A stretch of 64,000 nt of DNA from Curtobacterium sp. MCJR17_020 (lineage in GTDB: Bacteria > Actinomycetota > Actinomycetes > Actinomycetales > Microbacteriaceae): contig NZ_CP126260.1 in assembly GCF_003234365.2 (NCBI RefSeq), positions 3,782,001 through 3,846,000 of the forward strand, written 5' to 3'. The stretch's first letter is position 1; the number at the start of each line of letters is the position of its first letter. Positions 44,312 through 53,094 of the stretch are shown here, in pieces. Position numbers and translations under genes: made by a program. The notes below the pieces were generated by a model. The model ran no database searches. It saw nothing but the letters and a program-made list of their open reading frames with translations, and was not told the origin of the DNA.

Positions 44312-45013
44312 TCAGGCGAACTGCGCGTAGAACGCCGACGGGTCCTGCGACAGCGACGCCTTCACCGCACTGCTCCACTCGTCGACGACGACCTCGGCCG
44401 CGCCCCGCTCGACGCCGTCCAGCGCGGCCCGCGCCACGTCGGCCGGGTCGACCTTCGGCCCCTCGTAGCCGTCCATCATGTCCGTGTCCGCCGCCCCGAG
44501 GTGCAGCCCCTGCACGCTGATCCCCTTGCCGGCGAGCTCCAGCCGCACCGCGTTCGTCAGGTTCCACTCGGCGGCCTTCGCCGCCGCGTACGCGCCGGAT
44601 CCCGGGTAGACGAACCAGGACAGTGCGGACAGCACGTTCACGATGCCGCCGCCGCCGTTCCGCTCGATCACCGGTGCGAACGCCCGGATCATCGCGAGGT
44701 TCCCCCAGTAGTGCGTGTCCATCTCGCGGCGTGCATCGATCAGGTCGTCGGTGAGCAGCGAGCCCGTCGTCGAGATGCCCGCGTTGTTCACGAGCAGGGT
44801 GACGTCGCCGGCGGCTGCGGCCGCCGCCTCGACCGACGCCTGGTCGGTGATGTCGAGCGGCAGCGCCACGACGCCCTCGATGTCCACGAGCTCGGGTCGG
44901 CGGGCGGTCGCGTAGACCTTGGTGGCGCCGCGCTCCAGCAGCTGCAGGGCGAAGCGGCGTCCGATGCCCCGGTTCGAGCCGGTGACGAGTGCGACCGATC
45001 CAGCGATGTCCAT
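44312..45013 (-). CDS. Short-chain dehydrogenase/reductase
   Basis: 233 residues: VALVTGSNRGIGRRFALQLL (TGxxxGIG), TLLVNNAGIST, FVYPGSGAYAAAKAAEWNLT (Ser-Tyr-x-x-x-Lys), classical SDR. Strong GGAGGAG before the ATG. Divergent from the MerR gene and probably its target: their -10 hexamers overlap on opposite strands. Confidence 0.93.
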   Translation of the reverse strand: MDIAGSVALVTGSNRGIGRRFALQLLERGATKVYATARRPELVDIEGVVALPLDITDQASVEAAAAAAGDVTLLVNNAGISTTGSLLTDDLIDARREMDTHYWGNLAMIRAFAPVIERNGGGGIVNVLSALSWFVYPGSGAYAAAKAAEWNLTNAVRLELAGKGISVQGLHLGAADTDMMDGYEGPKVDPADVARAALDGVERGAAEVVVDEWSSAVKASLSQDPSAFYAQFA

Positions 45014-45057
45014 GGTGTCTCCTCCTGCCGCGCAGGTGTCTCCCGCCGCGGCTCGGT

Positions 45058-45064
45058 TACGCTA
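45058..45064. promoter_or_regulatory. Overlapping divergent -10 hexamers of merR and SDR
   Basis: TACGCT (45058-45063, plus) and TAGCGT (45059-45064, minus) occupy the same seven bases, so RNA polymerase can serve only one gene at a time. The MerR protein would be expected to bind here. Confidence 0.5.
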
Positions 45065-45109
45065 AGACCTCACATGGATGTCAGGGGCAAGCCCCGGATC
45101 GGAGACCGC

Positions 45110-45505
45110 ATGCGGATCGGCGACCTCGCCGCGGAGACGGGCGCCAGCGTGCGCTCGCTGCGGTACTACGAAAAGCAGGGGCTGCTCACCGCGTCGCGGA
45201 CCACCAGCGGGCAGCGCGTCTACGACGCCCCGGCGGTCGAACGCGTCCAGCTCGTGCAGCAGCTGTTCGCCGCCGGTCTGCCGAGCCGCACCATCGTGCA
45301 GCTGTTGCCGTGCGTGGACAGCGGCCATGCGACACCAGAGTCGTTCGCGCTGCTCGTCGCCGAGCGCGACCGGATCACGGCGCAGATGGCGGAGCTCGAG
45401 GCCGCGCGTGGCCGGCTCGACGAGGTCATCGCCATCAGCGAGCACCCGACTGCCGAGCACTGCCCGGCGCTGCGCGAGCCGGCAGACGGAGCGGTCGCGG
45501 CCTGA
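45110..45505 (+). CDS. MerR-family transcriptional regulator
   Basis: 131 residues. The MerR DNA-binding start MRIGDLAAETGASVRSLRYY then EKQGLL is followed by ERVQLVQQLFAAGLPSRTIV, a helix for dimerisation (about 75-115), and a short C-terminal end with one Cys (AEHCPALREP). GGAG lies 6 nt before ATG 45110; ATG 45074, in frame and preceded by TACGCT with a 10-nt gap, is possible. Ligand unknown; SDR-linked MerR regulators often sense reactive aldehydes or drugs. Confidence 0.92.
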   Translation: MRIGDLAAETGASVRSLRYYEKQGLLTASRTTSGQRVYDAPAVERVQLVQQLFAAGLPSRTIVQLLPCVDSGHATPESFALLVAERDRITAQMAELEAARGRLDEVIAISEHPTAEHCPALREPADGAVAA

Positions 45506-45516
45506 GACCTGGTGCG

Positions 45517-45559
45517 GGACGGACGGGAGGCCCGTGGCGGGTCCGCCACGTCCTCCCTC
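45517..45559. terminator. Family palindrome, copy 8
   Basis: The left arm GGACGGGAGGCCCGTGGCGG is intact; the right arm starts CCGCCACG and is then degenerate (TCCTCCCTCG). It lies 12 bp after the merR stop. Confidence 0.65.
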
Positions 45560-45656
45560 GCAGGCTCGGTCGGCGCACCCGCGCGACGCTTCGCGTCGCC
45601 GCCGAGCGGGTGCGCCCGTCCCTCATCTGCTCACGACCAGGGCCGCAGCTTCGGCG

Positions 45657-47339
45657 TCAGGGCTGGAACACCTGGATCTGGTCCAGCTCCGCGAAGCCCG
45701 TGCCCTTCGTGAAGGTCAGCGTGTTCGCGCCGGCCTTCAGGGTGACGGTCTTCTGCGCCCACCCGAAGCGCCCCCAGTTGACGGTCGGCGCGTAGCTGAC
45801 CGTCCCGGCCGACGCTCCGTTGACGGCGAGCGCGTGCGTGCTCGCCGCCCCGGTGCCGTTGTCGTACCGGACGTTGACGGTGTACGTCCCCGCGGTCGCC
45901 GCCTGCACCGTGAACTGCACGGAGCTGGTCGCGTTGTTGATGTTGCCGACCTTCGCACCGCCGACGGCGTCGGCCTGGGTGACCGTGCTCGTGTCGCTCC
46001 GCACCGCCGACTCGGCCTCGTACCGCAGCGCGTTGATCGGGATCGACCCGACCCGCACGTCGTTGTAGGTCGTCGTCAGGTTCTCGACGTTCGTCGCCTG
46101 GTAGAGCGTCTTGCCGTCCGCGCTCGAGTCGAAGCCCTGGGCGAAGCCGCTGAACGTGCCGCCTTCGGCGTCGCGGGCGTCGTACGTGACGGCGTAGGGC
46201 AGCTGCTCCCACGAGCCGGAGCCCTGGTTGCGGTTGACGACGAAGTTCTGCCCGCCGTCGATGTTGCCGGCGCTGTCGAGCGACCACTTCGACGACACCA
46301 CGATCATGCCGTTCGCGTCGCCCGTCGTCGGGACCCAGCGGACTTCGGGCGAGGAACCGACCCCGCGGCCGTCGGGCAGTGCGATCTTCGTCCCGATGCT
46401 CGTCTCCGGGCTCCAGGTCAGCCCGTCGGGCGAGGTCTTGAAGTACACCGGCGCCGTGTTGTTCGTCTGGCTCGGTCGGTTGACGACCTCGAACGTCGCC
46501 ACGTAGTTGCCGTTCGGGATCCGGGTGACCGTGATCATGCCGGGCCGGTCACTCTTGTTCGTCGGCGCCGAGACGTTCACCAGGCCGCCCCAGGTGAGAC
46601 CGCCGTCCGTCGACCGTCGGTAGCTGACGGCCTGCAGGACGCCCTTTGCCTTCTGCCGCTCGTCGGAGAAGTACGTCACGAGGCCGCCGTCGGCGTCGAC
46701 CGCGACGGACGGCTCCCAGACCGTCGAGGTGGTGGACGTCGGACTCGGGTCGTACGTGGCGGGCCCGCCGGTGTCGACGGTGCTCACGAACGACCAGGTG
46801 AGACCGTGGTCGAGGCTCTTGTACATGACCAGACGGCTGCTCGACCGGTCGGTCGGCATGATCATGCCGCTCAGCAGCAGGGTGCCGGCGGGCATGGTGC
46901 CGAGCTGGATCGGAGTCTCGTACAGCGAGGGCTGCGCGGTGCGGGTGAGCGTCGGGAACTGGGTGCTCGGCTTCACGGTGGCGACGCGGCTCCACGAGGT
47001 GCCGTTGTCGGTGCTGCGGTAGATCGGGTAGACCTGCACGCCGTTCTCGAGCACGAGCTGGTCGAAGGTGACGAACTGCTGGCCGTTCGCCGATCCGCTG
47101 TTCTTCAGGACGATGTTCTTGGCGTAGGTCGTGCCGGCAGCACGTCCGCCCTCGGGGTTGAAGGCGGTGCCCGCGGCGGGCGAGTACACGAGGGCTCCGT
47201 TGCCGGTCGTGACCGCCTGGGCGGGAGCGGGGCCGGTGACACCGGCGACGAGGGCCGCCGCAGCAGCGGCAGCGGTGACGACGAGCGCGAGCGTTCGGCG
47301 TCGACGAGGCGCCGGAGCGGCGCCGAGGCGGAGGGACAT
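45657..47339 (-). CDS. Secreted BNR-propeller glycosidase with carbohydrate-binding module
   Basis: 560 residues. A Sec signal (about 1-42) precedes a six-bladed sialidase-like propeller (about 45-425) with Asp-box-like segments STDNGTSW and STDGGLTW, and the motifs VWEPSVAVDADGGLVTYFSD and RPGMITVTRIPNGNYVATFE. These resemble GH93-type exo-arabinanases and related BNR enzymes more than true sialidases, but the call is tentative. Residues 430-560 (RYEAESAVRSDTSTVTQADA to the end GFAELDQIQVFQP) are a CBM6/35-type module. Last gene of the LacI-controlled operon. GGAG precedes the ATG. Confidence 0.88.
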   Translation of the reverse strand: MSLRLGAAPAPRRRRTLALVVTAAAAAAALVAGVTGPAPAQAVTTGNGALVYSPAAGTAFNPEGGRAAGTTYAKNIVLKNSGSANGQQFVTFDQLVLENGVQVYPIYRSTDNGTSWSRVATVKPSTQFPTLTRTAQPSLYETPIQLGTMPAGTLLLSGMIMPTDRSSSRLVMYKSLDHGLTWSFVSTVDTGGPATYDPSPTSTTSTVWEPSVAVDADGGLVTYFSDERQKAKGVLQAVSYRRSTDGGLTWGGLVNVSAPTNKSDRPGMITVTRIPNGNYVATFEVVNRPSQTNNTAPVYFKTSPDGLTWSPETSIGTKIALPDGRGVGSSPEVRWVPTTGDANGMIVVSSKWSLDSAGNIDGGQNFVVNRNQGSGSWEQLPYAVTYDARDAEGGTFSGFAQGFDSSADGKTLYQATNVENLTTTYNDVRVGSIPINALRYEAESAVRSDTSTVTQADAVGGAKVGNINNATSSVQFTVQAATAGTYTVNVRYDNGTGAASTHALAVNGASAGTVSYAPTVNWGRFGWAQKTVTLKAGANTLTFTKGTGFAELDQIQVFQP

Positions 47340-47379
47340 GGTGCTCCGTTCGGTTGGTGGTGCAGTGGTGGTGCGCGGA

Positions 47380-47427
47380 GACGGACTGGAGGCGCGGGAC
47401 CGACCCGACTCGCGCCTCCAGACCGTC
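47380..47427. terminator. Family palindrome, copy 9 (variant)
   Basis: GACGGACTGGAGGCGCG (47380-47396) pairs with CGCGCCTCCAGACCGTC (47411-47427) with one mismatch. It overlaps the GH1 stop codon and lies inside the operon, between GH1 and the BNR gene, so read-through or attenuation of the last gene is likely. Confidence 0.65.
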
Positions 47428-48703
47428 ACTGGGTCGCCGACAGGGCCGCTGCCACGGCCCGTTCCTGCCGCGCATGCGCGGCGAAGGCGTCGGCGACCGG
47501 GTTGCGACGGCGGTCGAGCCCGCCGTCGCCGTCTTCGACGAGGTCGAAGAGGCCCATCGTGAGCAGGTGCTCCTGGCGGGGTGCGTCCGTGTGCCGCCAG
47601 GTCCACTCGTACATGTCGAACAGCGGCCACCAGGTGTACCCGACCACCGGGACGCCCTCGGCACGGAGCTCGTGCACGGCGGCCACGGAGTCGTCGAGCC
47701 AGCCGATGCGTTCGTCGACGGACCCGGTGACGCACGTCTCGGTGAGCATGACCGGGGCGCCGTACCGCTCGGCGTACGTCGTCAGCACGTCGCGGAGCCC
47801 CTCGGCCCCCGTGTCCCGGTACGGACGCGGGTCGGCGAAGCCGCCGCCGTGGTGGACGCCGGCTTCGAAGACCTCGGTGGAGTGCAGCGGGTAGTAGTTG
47901 ACGCCCATGACGTCCGGCCGCACCGCGTGCTGGCGGAACCAGTCGAGGTCCGCGTCGGTGACCCCGCCGGAGCGCAGCCGTCCGACGAGCGGATGGTGGT
48001 CGTCGACCCCGCCGGTCACGAGGTCCTCGACCAGGAACGTCTGGGCGCGGAGCCGCGCCACGGTGTCCCGGTGCTCGGGGGCATCGACGTCGCCGACGTA
48101 CCGGATACCGGCGTCGACGTGCACGAAGGTCGCTGCGTCGCCGAGCTCGCGGGCGATCGCCTGCTGGGTGGAGACGAACCCCTTCGCCAGGGCCGAGGCG
48201 ATGCGGGCAGAGCCCTCGGCGCCGGTCAGGTACGGCGGCCAGTAGCCGTACTCACCCGAGAACAGGGCGTGGATCACGGGCTCGTTGACGGGCGTGTAGT
48301 CGGTCGCGACGTCGCCGTACCGGGCGGCGAACCGGGCGGCGTACTCCGTGACGTGCGCCGGGTAGTCGGGGTTCGCGAACTGACCGTCGAGCCAGAGCGG
48401 TGTGCCGTAGTGGAGCAGGTCGACGACGGGCCGCAGGCCGGTCTCACGGAACCGCTGCATGACACCGTCGACCCACGACCAGTCCCACACACCGGGCTCC
48501 GGAGCGACCCGGTACCAGGGCACGCCCCAGCGGAGCAGCTCGGCGCCGACGTCGACCGCGAGGCCGAGGTCGGCGGCGTACTGCCGGTAGTGGTCGGTGA
48601 GTTCGTACTCGTCGATGGGGCGCTCGCCCGGGCGGGCCTGCGGGACGAACGTGTCCTCGATGCCCAGGGCGAAGTGCAGCCGCCCGTCGTCGGACCAGTG
48701 CAT
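47426..48703 (-). CDS. Glycoside hydrolase family 1-like beta-glycosidase
   Basis: 425 residues, TIM barrel of clan A. The acid/base Glu is E141 in TPVNEP, and the nucleophile is E322 in MLTETC. LRWGVPWYRVAPEPGVWDWS, SGEYGYWPPYLTG and WWPLFDMYEWTWR match the short GH1-like branch. No signal peptide, so it acts on imported oligosaccharide. It lies downstream of two sugar permeases in the same operon. Substrate uncertain: beta-glucoside or beta-galactoside. Confidence 0.9.
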   Translation of the reverse strand: MHWSDDGRLHFALGIEDTFVPQARPGERPIDEYELTDHYRQYAADLGLAVDVGAELLRWGVPWYRVAPEPGVWDWSWVDGVMQRFRETGLRPVVDLLHYGTPLWLDGQFANPDYPAHVTEYAARFAARYGDVATDYTPVNEPVIHALFSGEYGYWPPYLTGAEGSARIASALAKGFVSTQQAIARELGDAATFVHVDAGIRYVGDVDAPEHRDTVARLRAQTFLVEDLVTGGVDDHHPLVGRLRSGGVTDADLDWFRQHAVRPDVMGVNYYPLHSTEVFEAGVHHGGGFADPRPYRDTGAEGLRDVLTTYAERYGAPVMLTETCVTGSVDERIGWLDDSVAAVHELRAEGVPVVGYTWWPLFDMYEWTWRHTDAPRQEHLLTMGLFDLVEDGDGGLDRRRNPVADAFAAHARQERAVAAALSATQ

Positions 48704-48756
48704 GGTGTCTCGTTTCGTGGTGGGCGCGCCCCCGAGGGGACCGCGCGGGGTCGTCG

Positions 48757-49629
48757 TCACTTGAGCCCGGTCCTGGCGACGCTCTCGATGAAGCGGCGTT
48801 GCACGAGCAGGAACATGACGGCGAGGGGCAGCACGGCGATCAGGGCGCCGGCCATCATCACGCCCTGCGGGATGATGCCGCCGGGTCCGGTCAGCAGGGT
48901 CAGCCCCGAGGTGATGGTCCCCATGTCCTGGTCGGTGGTGAACACCAGCGGCCAGAGCAGGTCGTTCCAGTTGTTGACGAAGGTGAAGATGCCGAGGGTG
49001 AGCAGTGCCGGTACGGCGTTCGGCAGGATGATGCTCCGGAAGATCCGCCACTCGGACGCCCCGTCGATCCGCGCCGCGTTGTCGAGGTCGCGGGGGAGCG
49101 ACACGAAGAACTGCCGGAGGAAGAAGATCCCGAAGGCGTCCGCCGCCCGTGGTGCGATGAGGCCGGCGAAGGTGTTCACCCACCCGAGGTCGGACACGAG
49201 CTGGTAGATCGGGATCAGGGTGGCCTGGAACGGGATCATCAGGCTGGCGATGATCACGATGAGCAGGACCTTGCTTCCCCGGAAGTCGAGCCGGGCCAGC
49301 GCGTAGGCGGCGAGCGCGTCGAACGCCAACGCGAACACCGTCACCCCGCCGGCGAAGGCGAAGCTGTTCAGGATGAGCCGGCCGAACGGCAGCTGTGTGA
49401 AGATCGCCCGGAAGTTGTCGAGCGTCCACGTGTGCGGGAACAGCGTCGGCGGGTAGGCGTTCACCTCGCTCGCCGGCTTGAACGCCGTGAACACGATCAC
49501 GAGCACGGGGAGCAGCACCGCGAGGGTGACGATGAGCACCGCGGCGAAGCCGAGCCAGCGCATCGACGGTGGGCGCCGGGCCACGGTCCTGCGCCGGACC
49601 GCGGTGGCCGGACGGGGGAGTGCGGTCAT
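48757..49629 (-). CDS. Sugar ABC transporter permease (MalG type)
   Basis: 290 residues, six helices, beginning after a basic N-terminus. The EAA-like loop DNAARIDGASEWRIFRSIIL (about 190-210) contacts the ATPase. Second permease of the carbohydrate uptake CUT1 family. Its start overlaps the preceding permease by 4 bp (ATGA). Confidence 0.95.
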   Translation of the reverse strand: MTALPRPATAVRRRTVARRPPSMRWLGFAAVLIVTLAVLLPVLVIVFTAFKPASEVNAYPPTLFPHTWTLDNFRAIFTQLPFGRLILNSFAFAGGVTVFALAFDALAAYALARLDFRGSKVLLIVIIASLMIPFQATLIPIYQLVSDLGWVNTFAGLIAPRAADAFGIFFLRQFFVSLPRDLDNAARIDGASEWRIFRSIILPNAVPALLTLGIFTFVNNWNDLLWPLVFTTDQDMGTITSGLTLLTGPGGIIPQGVMMAGALIAVLPLAVMFLLVQRRFIESVARTGLK

Positions 49630-50579
49630 GATGCGGTGTCCTCTCCGCGCTTGCCGAAGAACAGGAACTGCACGAGGCTCAGCAGCAGGGTCGCGATGAG
49701 CAGCACGTAGGCCAGTGCGGACGCGAAGCCGAGGTCGAGGTCCTTGAACCCGGACTGGTAGATCTGCATGACGATCGTCTCGGTGGACCGGTACGGCCCG
49801 CCGCCGGTCAGGACGTAGATCTGGTCGAACGCCTGCAGTGCGGCGATGAGCGCGACGATGACGACGAACGCCATGGTGTTGCTGAGCATCGGGAACGTCA
49901 CGTTCGCGAACCGCTGGCGGCCGTTCGCGCCGTCCAGCTGCGCCGCCTCGTACAGGCTGGTCGGGATCTCCTGCAGCCCGGCCAGGAAGATGACCATGTA
50001 GAAGCCGAAGTTCTTCCAGACCGCGACGAGCACCACGGTCGGCATGGCGAGCGTCGGGTCCTGCAGGACGTTGCCGAGCCGGATGCCGCCCACCTGGAGC
50101 CAGTGGTTCAGCAGGCCGATCTGCGGGTCGAGCAGGTACGACCACGCGAACGCGGCGACCGCCAGGGACACGATGAACGGCAGGAACAGCGCCGAGCGGA
50201 AGAACCCGCGGAACGGCAGCGCCGGGTGGTTGAGCGCCAGGGCCAGCACCAGCGCCACGGCGATCGCGACCGGCGTGAACAGCACCGAGTACAGCGCGGT
50301 GTTGCCGATCGACCGGACCACGTCCGGGTCGGTGAAGACCCGGACGTAGTTCGCGAAGCCGACCCAGCTCGGGTCACCGAACCCGCTGGCATCCGTGAAG
50401 GACAGCCGCAGCGCCGAGAGCATCGGCCAGAGGACGAACGCCCCGAGGATGACGATCGCGGGTGCGAGGAAGCCGACGACGGTCGCACGGCGGCGGAAGG
50501 TCCCGTTCAGGGGCGTCCGGCCGCCGAGCTGTCCCGGGGGACGGTACCGACGGCGTCGGCCGAGTTGCTGCGTGGTCAT
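49626..50579 (-). CDS. Sugar ABC transporter permease (MalF type)
   Basis: 317 residues with helices at about 33-52, 95-120, 130-150, 175-195, 228-250 and 285-310. EAA loop EAAQLDGANGRQRFANVTFP (about 208-228) is characteristic of CUT1 permeases. First of the two permeases, 9 bp after the binding protein gene. Confidence 0.95.
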   Translation of the reverse strand: MTTQQLGRRRRYRPPGQLGGRTPLNGTFRRRATVVGFLAPAIVILGAFVLWPMLSALRLSFTDASGFGDPSWVGFANYVRVFTDPDVVRSIGNTALYSVLFTPVAIAVALVLALALNHPALPFRGFFRSALFLPFIVSLAVAAFAWSYLLDPQIGLLNHWLQVGGIRLGNVLQDPTLAMPTVVLVAVWKNFGFYMVIFLAGLQEIPTSLYEAAQLDGANGRQRFANVTFPMLSNTMAFVVIVALIAALQAFDQIYVLTGGGPYRSTETIVMQIYQSGFKDLDLGFASALAYVLLIATLLLSLVQFLFFGKRGEDTAS

Positions 50580-50588
50580 CGTGGTCCT

Positions 50589-51851
50589 CTACTCCAGGGC
50601 TGACTGCACGTCGGTGTCGGCGGTGCCGAGGAGCGACTCCGGGTCGCCGCCCGCGATCGACTTCTGCGTCGCGGTGTCGAGGGCGGTGAGCACGTCACCG
50701 CTGTTCACGACCCCCGGCAGGAGCGGGATCGTCGTGCCGGGCAGACCGGTCAGCGCCGCGACGGTGGGGTTCGCGTCGACGTCGGCGGCGGTCACGTCGG
50801 TGCGCAGGGACGGCCAACCCGACCCGAGCGCCCACTTGGTCGCGACGTTCTTCTCGTTGAAGTACCGCAGGAAGTCCTCGGCAGCGGCCTGCTTCGGGTC
50901 GTCGGTCTGTGCGGTCACGCCGAGCGAGATGCCGATGGCGGAGGCCACCTGCGCCTTCGGCCCGGCCGGGATCGCGGCGATCCCGTAGTCGATGTCGGAC
51001 GCCTTCGCGACGCCGGCCATCCAGGGGCCGCCGATCTCCATGGCGGTCTTGCCGGCGGTGAAGAGCTTGTCGGCCGCGATGCCGTCGACACCGGTCGGCG
51101 AGATCTTGTCCTGCCGGATCGCCTTCGCCCAGTACTCGAGCGTCTCGACGTTCGCAGCGGAGTCGATGGTCGACTTGGTCCCGGCGTCGTTCGTGATCGA
51201 GCCGCCGTTGCCGGCGAACAGGCTCGGCCAGATGCCGTTGCCGACCGTCTGGTGGTCCGGCAGCACGAGCCCGTACTGCTCCGGGGTGCCGTCGCCGTTC
51301 TCGTCCTTCGTCAGCTTCTTCGCGTCGGCGACCCACTCGTCCCACGTCGTCGGGAACGCGTCGATGCCGGCCTCGGCGAAGAGCTTCTTGTTGTAGATCA
51401 CGGACAGGGGCACGAAGCCGCTCGGGACGCCGTACTCCTTGCCGTCGACCTGCTCCATCGCGACGGCCTGCTCCTTGAGCTCCCCGGTGTTGCTGGTGTC
51501 GTCGTCGTAGAAGTCGCTCAGGTCGACGAGCGCCTTCTTCTCGGCGTAGACGGGCAGTCGGTCCGAGGTCATCGCGACGATGTCCGGGCCCTTCTTCGCC
51601 GTCAGCGCGGGGAGCATCGTGTCGTCGATGACCGCCCACGTCTTCGTCTGGGTCGTGATCGTGACCTTGTCCTGCGACTCGTTGAAGTCCTTGACGATGC
51701 CGTCCAGGACCTTGCCGTCGGCCTCGGTGTACCCGTGCCAGAACGTCAGGTCGACGTGGGCGTTCGCGGACGATCCGGGGGAGCCGGCGCACCCGGCCAG
51801 GGAGATCGCCGCCGCTGTTGCGAGCGCGACGACCGCGATGTGCTTCTTCAT
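50589..51851 (-). CDS. Sugar ABC transporter solute-binding lipoprotein
   Basis: 420 residues. Lipobox LAGC (about 18-21) and then a CUT1-type solute-binding fold: VDLTFWHGYTEADGKVLDGI, KKLFAEAGIDAFPTTWDEWV and AGKTAMEIGGPWMAGVAKAS. It captures an oligosaccharide outside the membrane and passes it to the two permeases. First gene of the operon, under the LacI operator. No ATPase gene is present, so a shared one such as MsiK must serve. Confidence 0.94.
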   Translation of the reverse strand: MKKHIAVVALATAAAISLAGCAGSPGSSANAHVDLTFWHGYTEADGKVLDGIVKDFNESQDKVTITTQTKTWAVIDDTMLPALTAKKGPDIVAMTSDRLPVYAEKKALVDLSDFYDDDTSNTGELKEQAVAMEQVDGKEYGVPSGFVPLSVIYNKKLFAEAGIDAFPTTWDEWVADAKKLTKDENGDGTPEQYGLVLPDHQTVGNGIWPSLFAGNGGSITNDAGTKSTIDSAANVETLEYWAKAIRQDKISPTGVDGIAADKLFTAGKTAMEIGGPWMAGVAKASDIDYGIAAIPAGPKAQVASAIGISLGVTAQTDDPKQAAAEDFLRYFNEKNVATKWALGSGWPSLRTDVTAADVDANPTVAALTGLPGTTIPLLPGVVNSGDVLTALDTATQKSIAGGDPESLLGTADTDVQSALE

Positions 51852-51904
51852 CGAAAACCTGCCATCCGTCCCGCACATCGGTGTGCGGGACCTCGTCCAT
51901 GCCG

Positions 51905-51924
51905 GATTTACACCGGTGTAAATC
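51905..51924. promoter_or_regulatory. LacI-family operator
   Basis: Perfect 20-bp palindrome GATTTACACCGGTGTAAATC. It begins 3 bp downstream of the -10 hexamer of the sugar operon promoter, so it covers the transcription start and would block initiation. The central CG pair is typical of LacI-family sites. Confidence 0.85.
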
Positions 51925-51927
51925 TGG

Positions 51928-51957
51928 ACAGTAGTCCGTGCTCGTCGGGCAGGTCAA
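51928..51957 (-). promoter_or_regulatory. Promoter of the sugar operon
   Basis: On the minus strand TTGACC (51952-51957) and TACTGT (51928-51933) are separated by 18 bp: a near-consensus housekeeping promoter, unusual here because most others lack a -35. Confidence 0.75.
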
Positions 51958-51961
51958 GACC

Positions 51962-53011
51962 TCAGACGGAGACCGTGCGTTCCACGGCGACGGGCGCCGA
52001 CGACGCCCGCACGACCAGTGCATGCGGCGAGCGCAGCACACCCGGGCCGACGGCCGCGTCCTGCTCGAGCTGCTCGACGAGCACCCCGACCGCCGTCGCC
52101 GCGACCCGGTCCAGGTCGGCCGACACCGTGGTCAGCGCGGGCGTCGCGTACGCCGACTCCTCGATGTCGTCGAAGCCGACGACCGCGACGTCGTCCGGCA
52201 CGGTCCGACCGGCGAGCTGCAACGCACTCATCGCCCCGAGCGCCAGGGCGTCGTTGCAGCAGACGATCCCGTCGACCTCGACGCCGGAGTCGAGCAGTGC
52301 CCGCGCCGCCGCCGCACCCTCGGCGCGGTGCCAGAGCGCCGTCGGCACGACCCGCTCCTGCCGGAACGCGACGCCGTGTTCGGCGAGCGCCTCGCGGTAT
52401 CCGCGCAGGCGTTCCTGCGCCGTCCGTACCGGCCCCGACGGTTCTGACCCGATGAACGCGATCGATCGACGGCCCGCGTCGAGCAGGTGCGCCGTCGCGT
52501 CGTGCAGGGCGTCTGCGTTGGACATCGTGATGAACGTGACCGGGCTGTCCGGGATCGGCTCGCCGAGCACCACGAGGGGGAACTTCACCTCGAGCGCAGG
52601 AGCATCGCTCGACCGCACCGTCAGCGGGCTGTAGATGATGCCGTCGATCGAGTGTTCGCGCATCCGGGTGATCGCGTCCGCCTCGCGCACGCCGCTCGCG
52701 GTCTGCTCGATGAGCACCGTGTACCCGACGGCACCGGCGGCGCGGATCACGGCGTCGGCGAGCTCGGCGAAGTACGCCTGCCGCAGTTCCGGCACCGCCA
52801 GGCCGATGACCTTCGACCGGCCGGCGCGGAAGTTCCGGGCCGAGACGTTGAGCTCGTACCCGAGTTCGTCCACCGCCGCCATCACCCGGTCGTGGGTGCG
52901 GGCGGAGACGTGTTCGTAGCCCGACAGGACGTTCGAGACGGTCTTCTTCGAGACGCCGGCGACGGCTGCGACGTCGCTCATCGTGGGGGGAGAGCGGTGT
53001 CCCTGCGCCAT
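51962..53011 (-). CDS. LacI-family transcriptional repressor
   Basis: 349 residues. Helix-turn-helix SDVAAVAGVSKKTVSNVLSG then YEHVSARTHDRVMAAVDELG at about 12-55. A periplasmic-binding-protein-like ligand domain (about 65-340) has IGLAVPELRQAYFAELADAV, GVEVDGIVCCNDALALGAMS and VVGFDDIEESAYATPALTTV. It is upstream of and co-oriented with the sugar operon, whose promoter it should repress until a sugar binds. GAGAGAGGGGG precedes the ATG. Confidence 0.95.
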   Translation of the reverse strand: MAQGHRSPPTMSDVAAVAGVSKKTVSNVLSGYEHVSARTHDRVMAAVDELGYELNVSARNFRAGRSKVIGLAVPELRQAYFAELADAVIRAAGAVGYTVLIEQTASGVREADAITRMREHSIDGIIYSPLTVRSSDAPALEVKFPLVVLGEPIPDSPVTFITMSNADALHDATAHLLDAGRRSIAFIGSEPSGPVRTAQERLRGYREALAEHGVAFRQERVVPTALWHRAEGAAAARALLDSGVEVDGIVCCNDALALGAMSALQLAGRTVPDDVAVVGFDDIEESAYATPALTTVSADLDRVAATAVGVLVEQLEQDAAVGPGVLRSPHALVVRASSAPVAVERTVSV

Positions 53012-53076
53012 CCGCGCCCCCTCTCTCGCGTCCGGAATGCGTTGGGCAGGAACCTACCGCACCAGCGTGGTGCGGC

Positions 53077-53094
53077 CCGGACCTGTCAGTCCGG
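53077..53094. terminator. Short hairpin after MarR gene
   Basis: CCGGAC-6nt-GTCCGG immediately downstream of the MarR stop codon. Small, and not followed by a T run. Confidence 0.4.

Noticed and set aside
45657..47339. True sialidase
   Set aside because: Asp boxes are few and the catalytic Arg triad and typical FRIP motif were not found; GH93-like motifs fit better.
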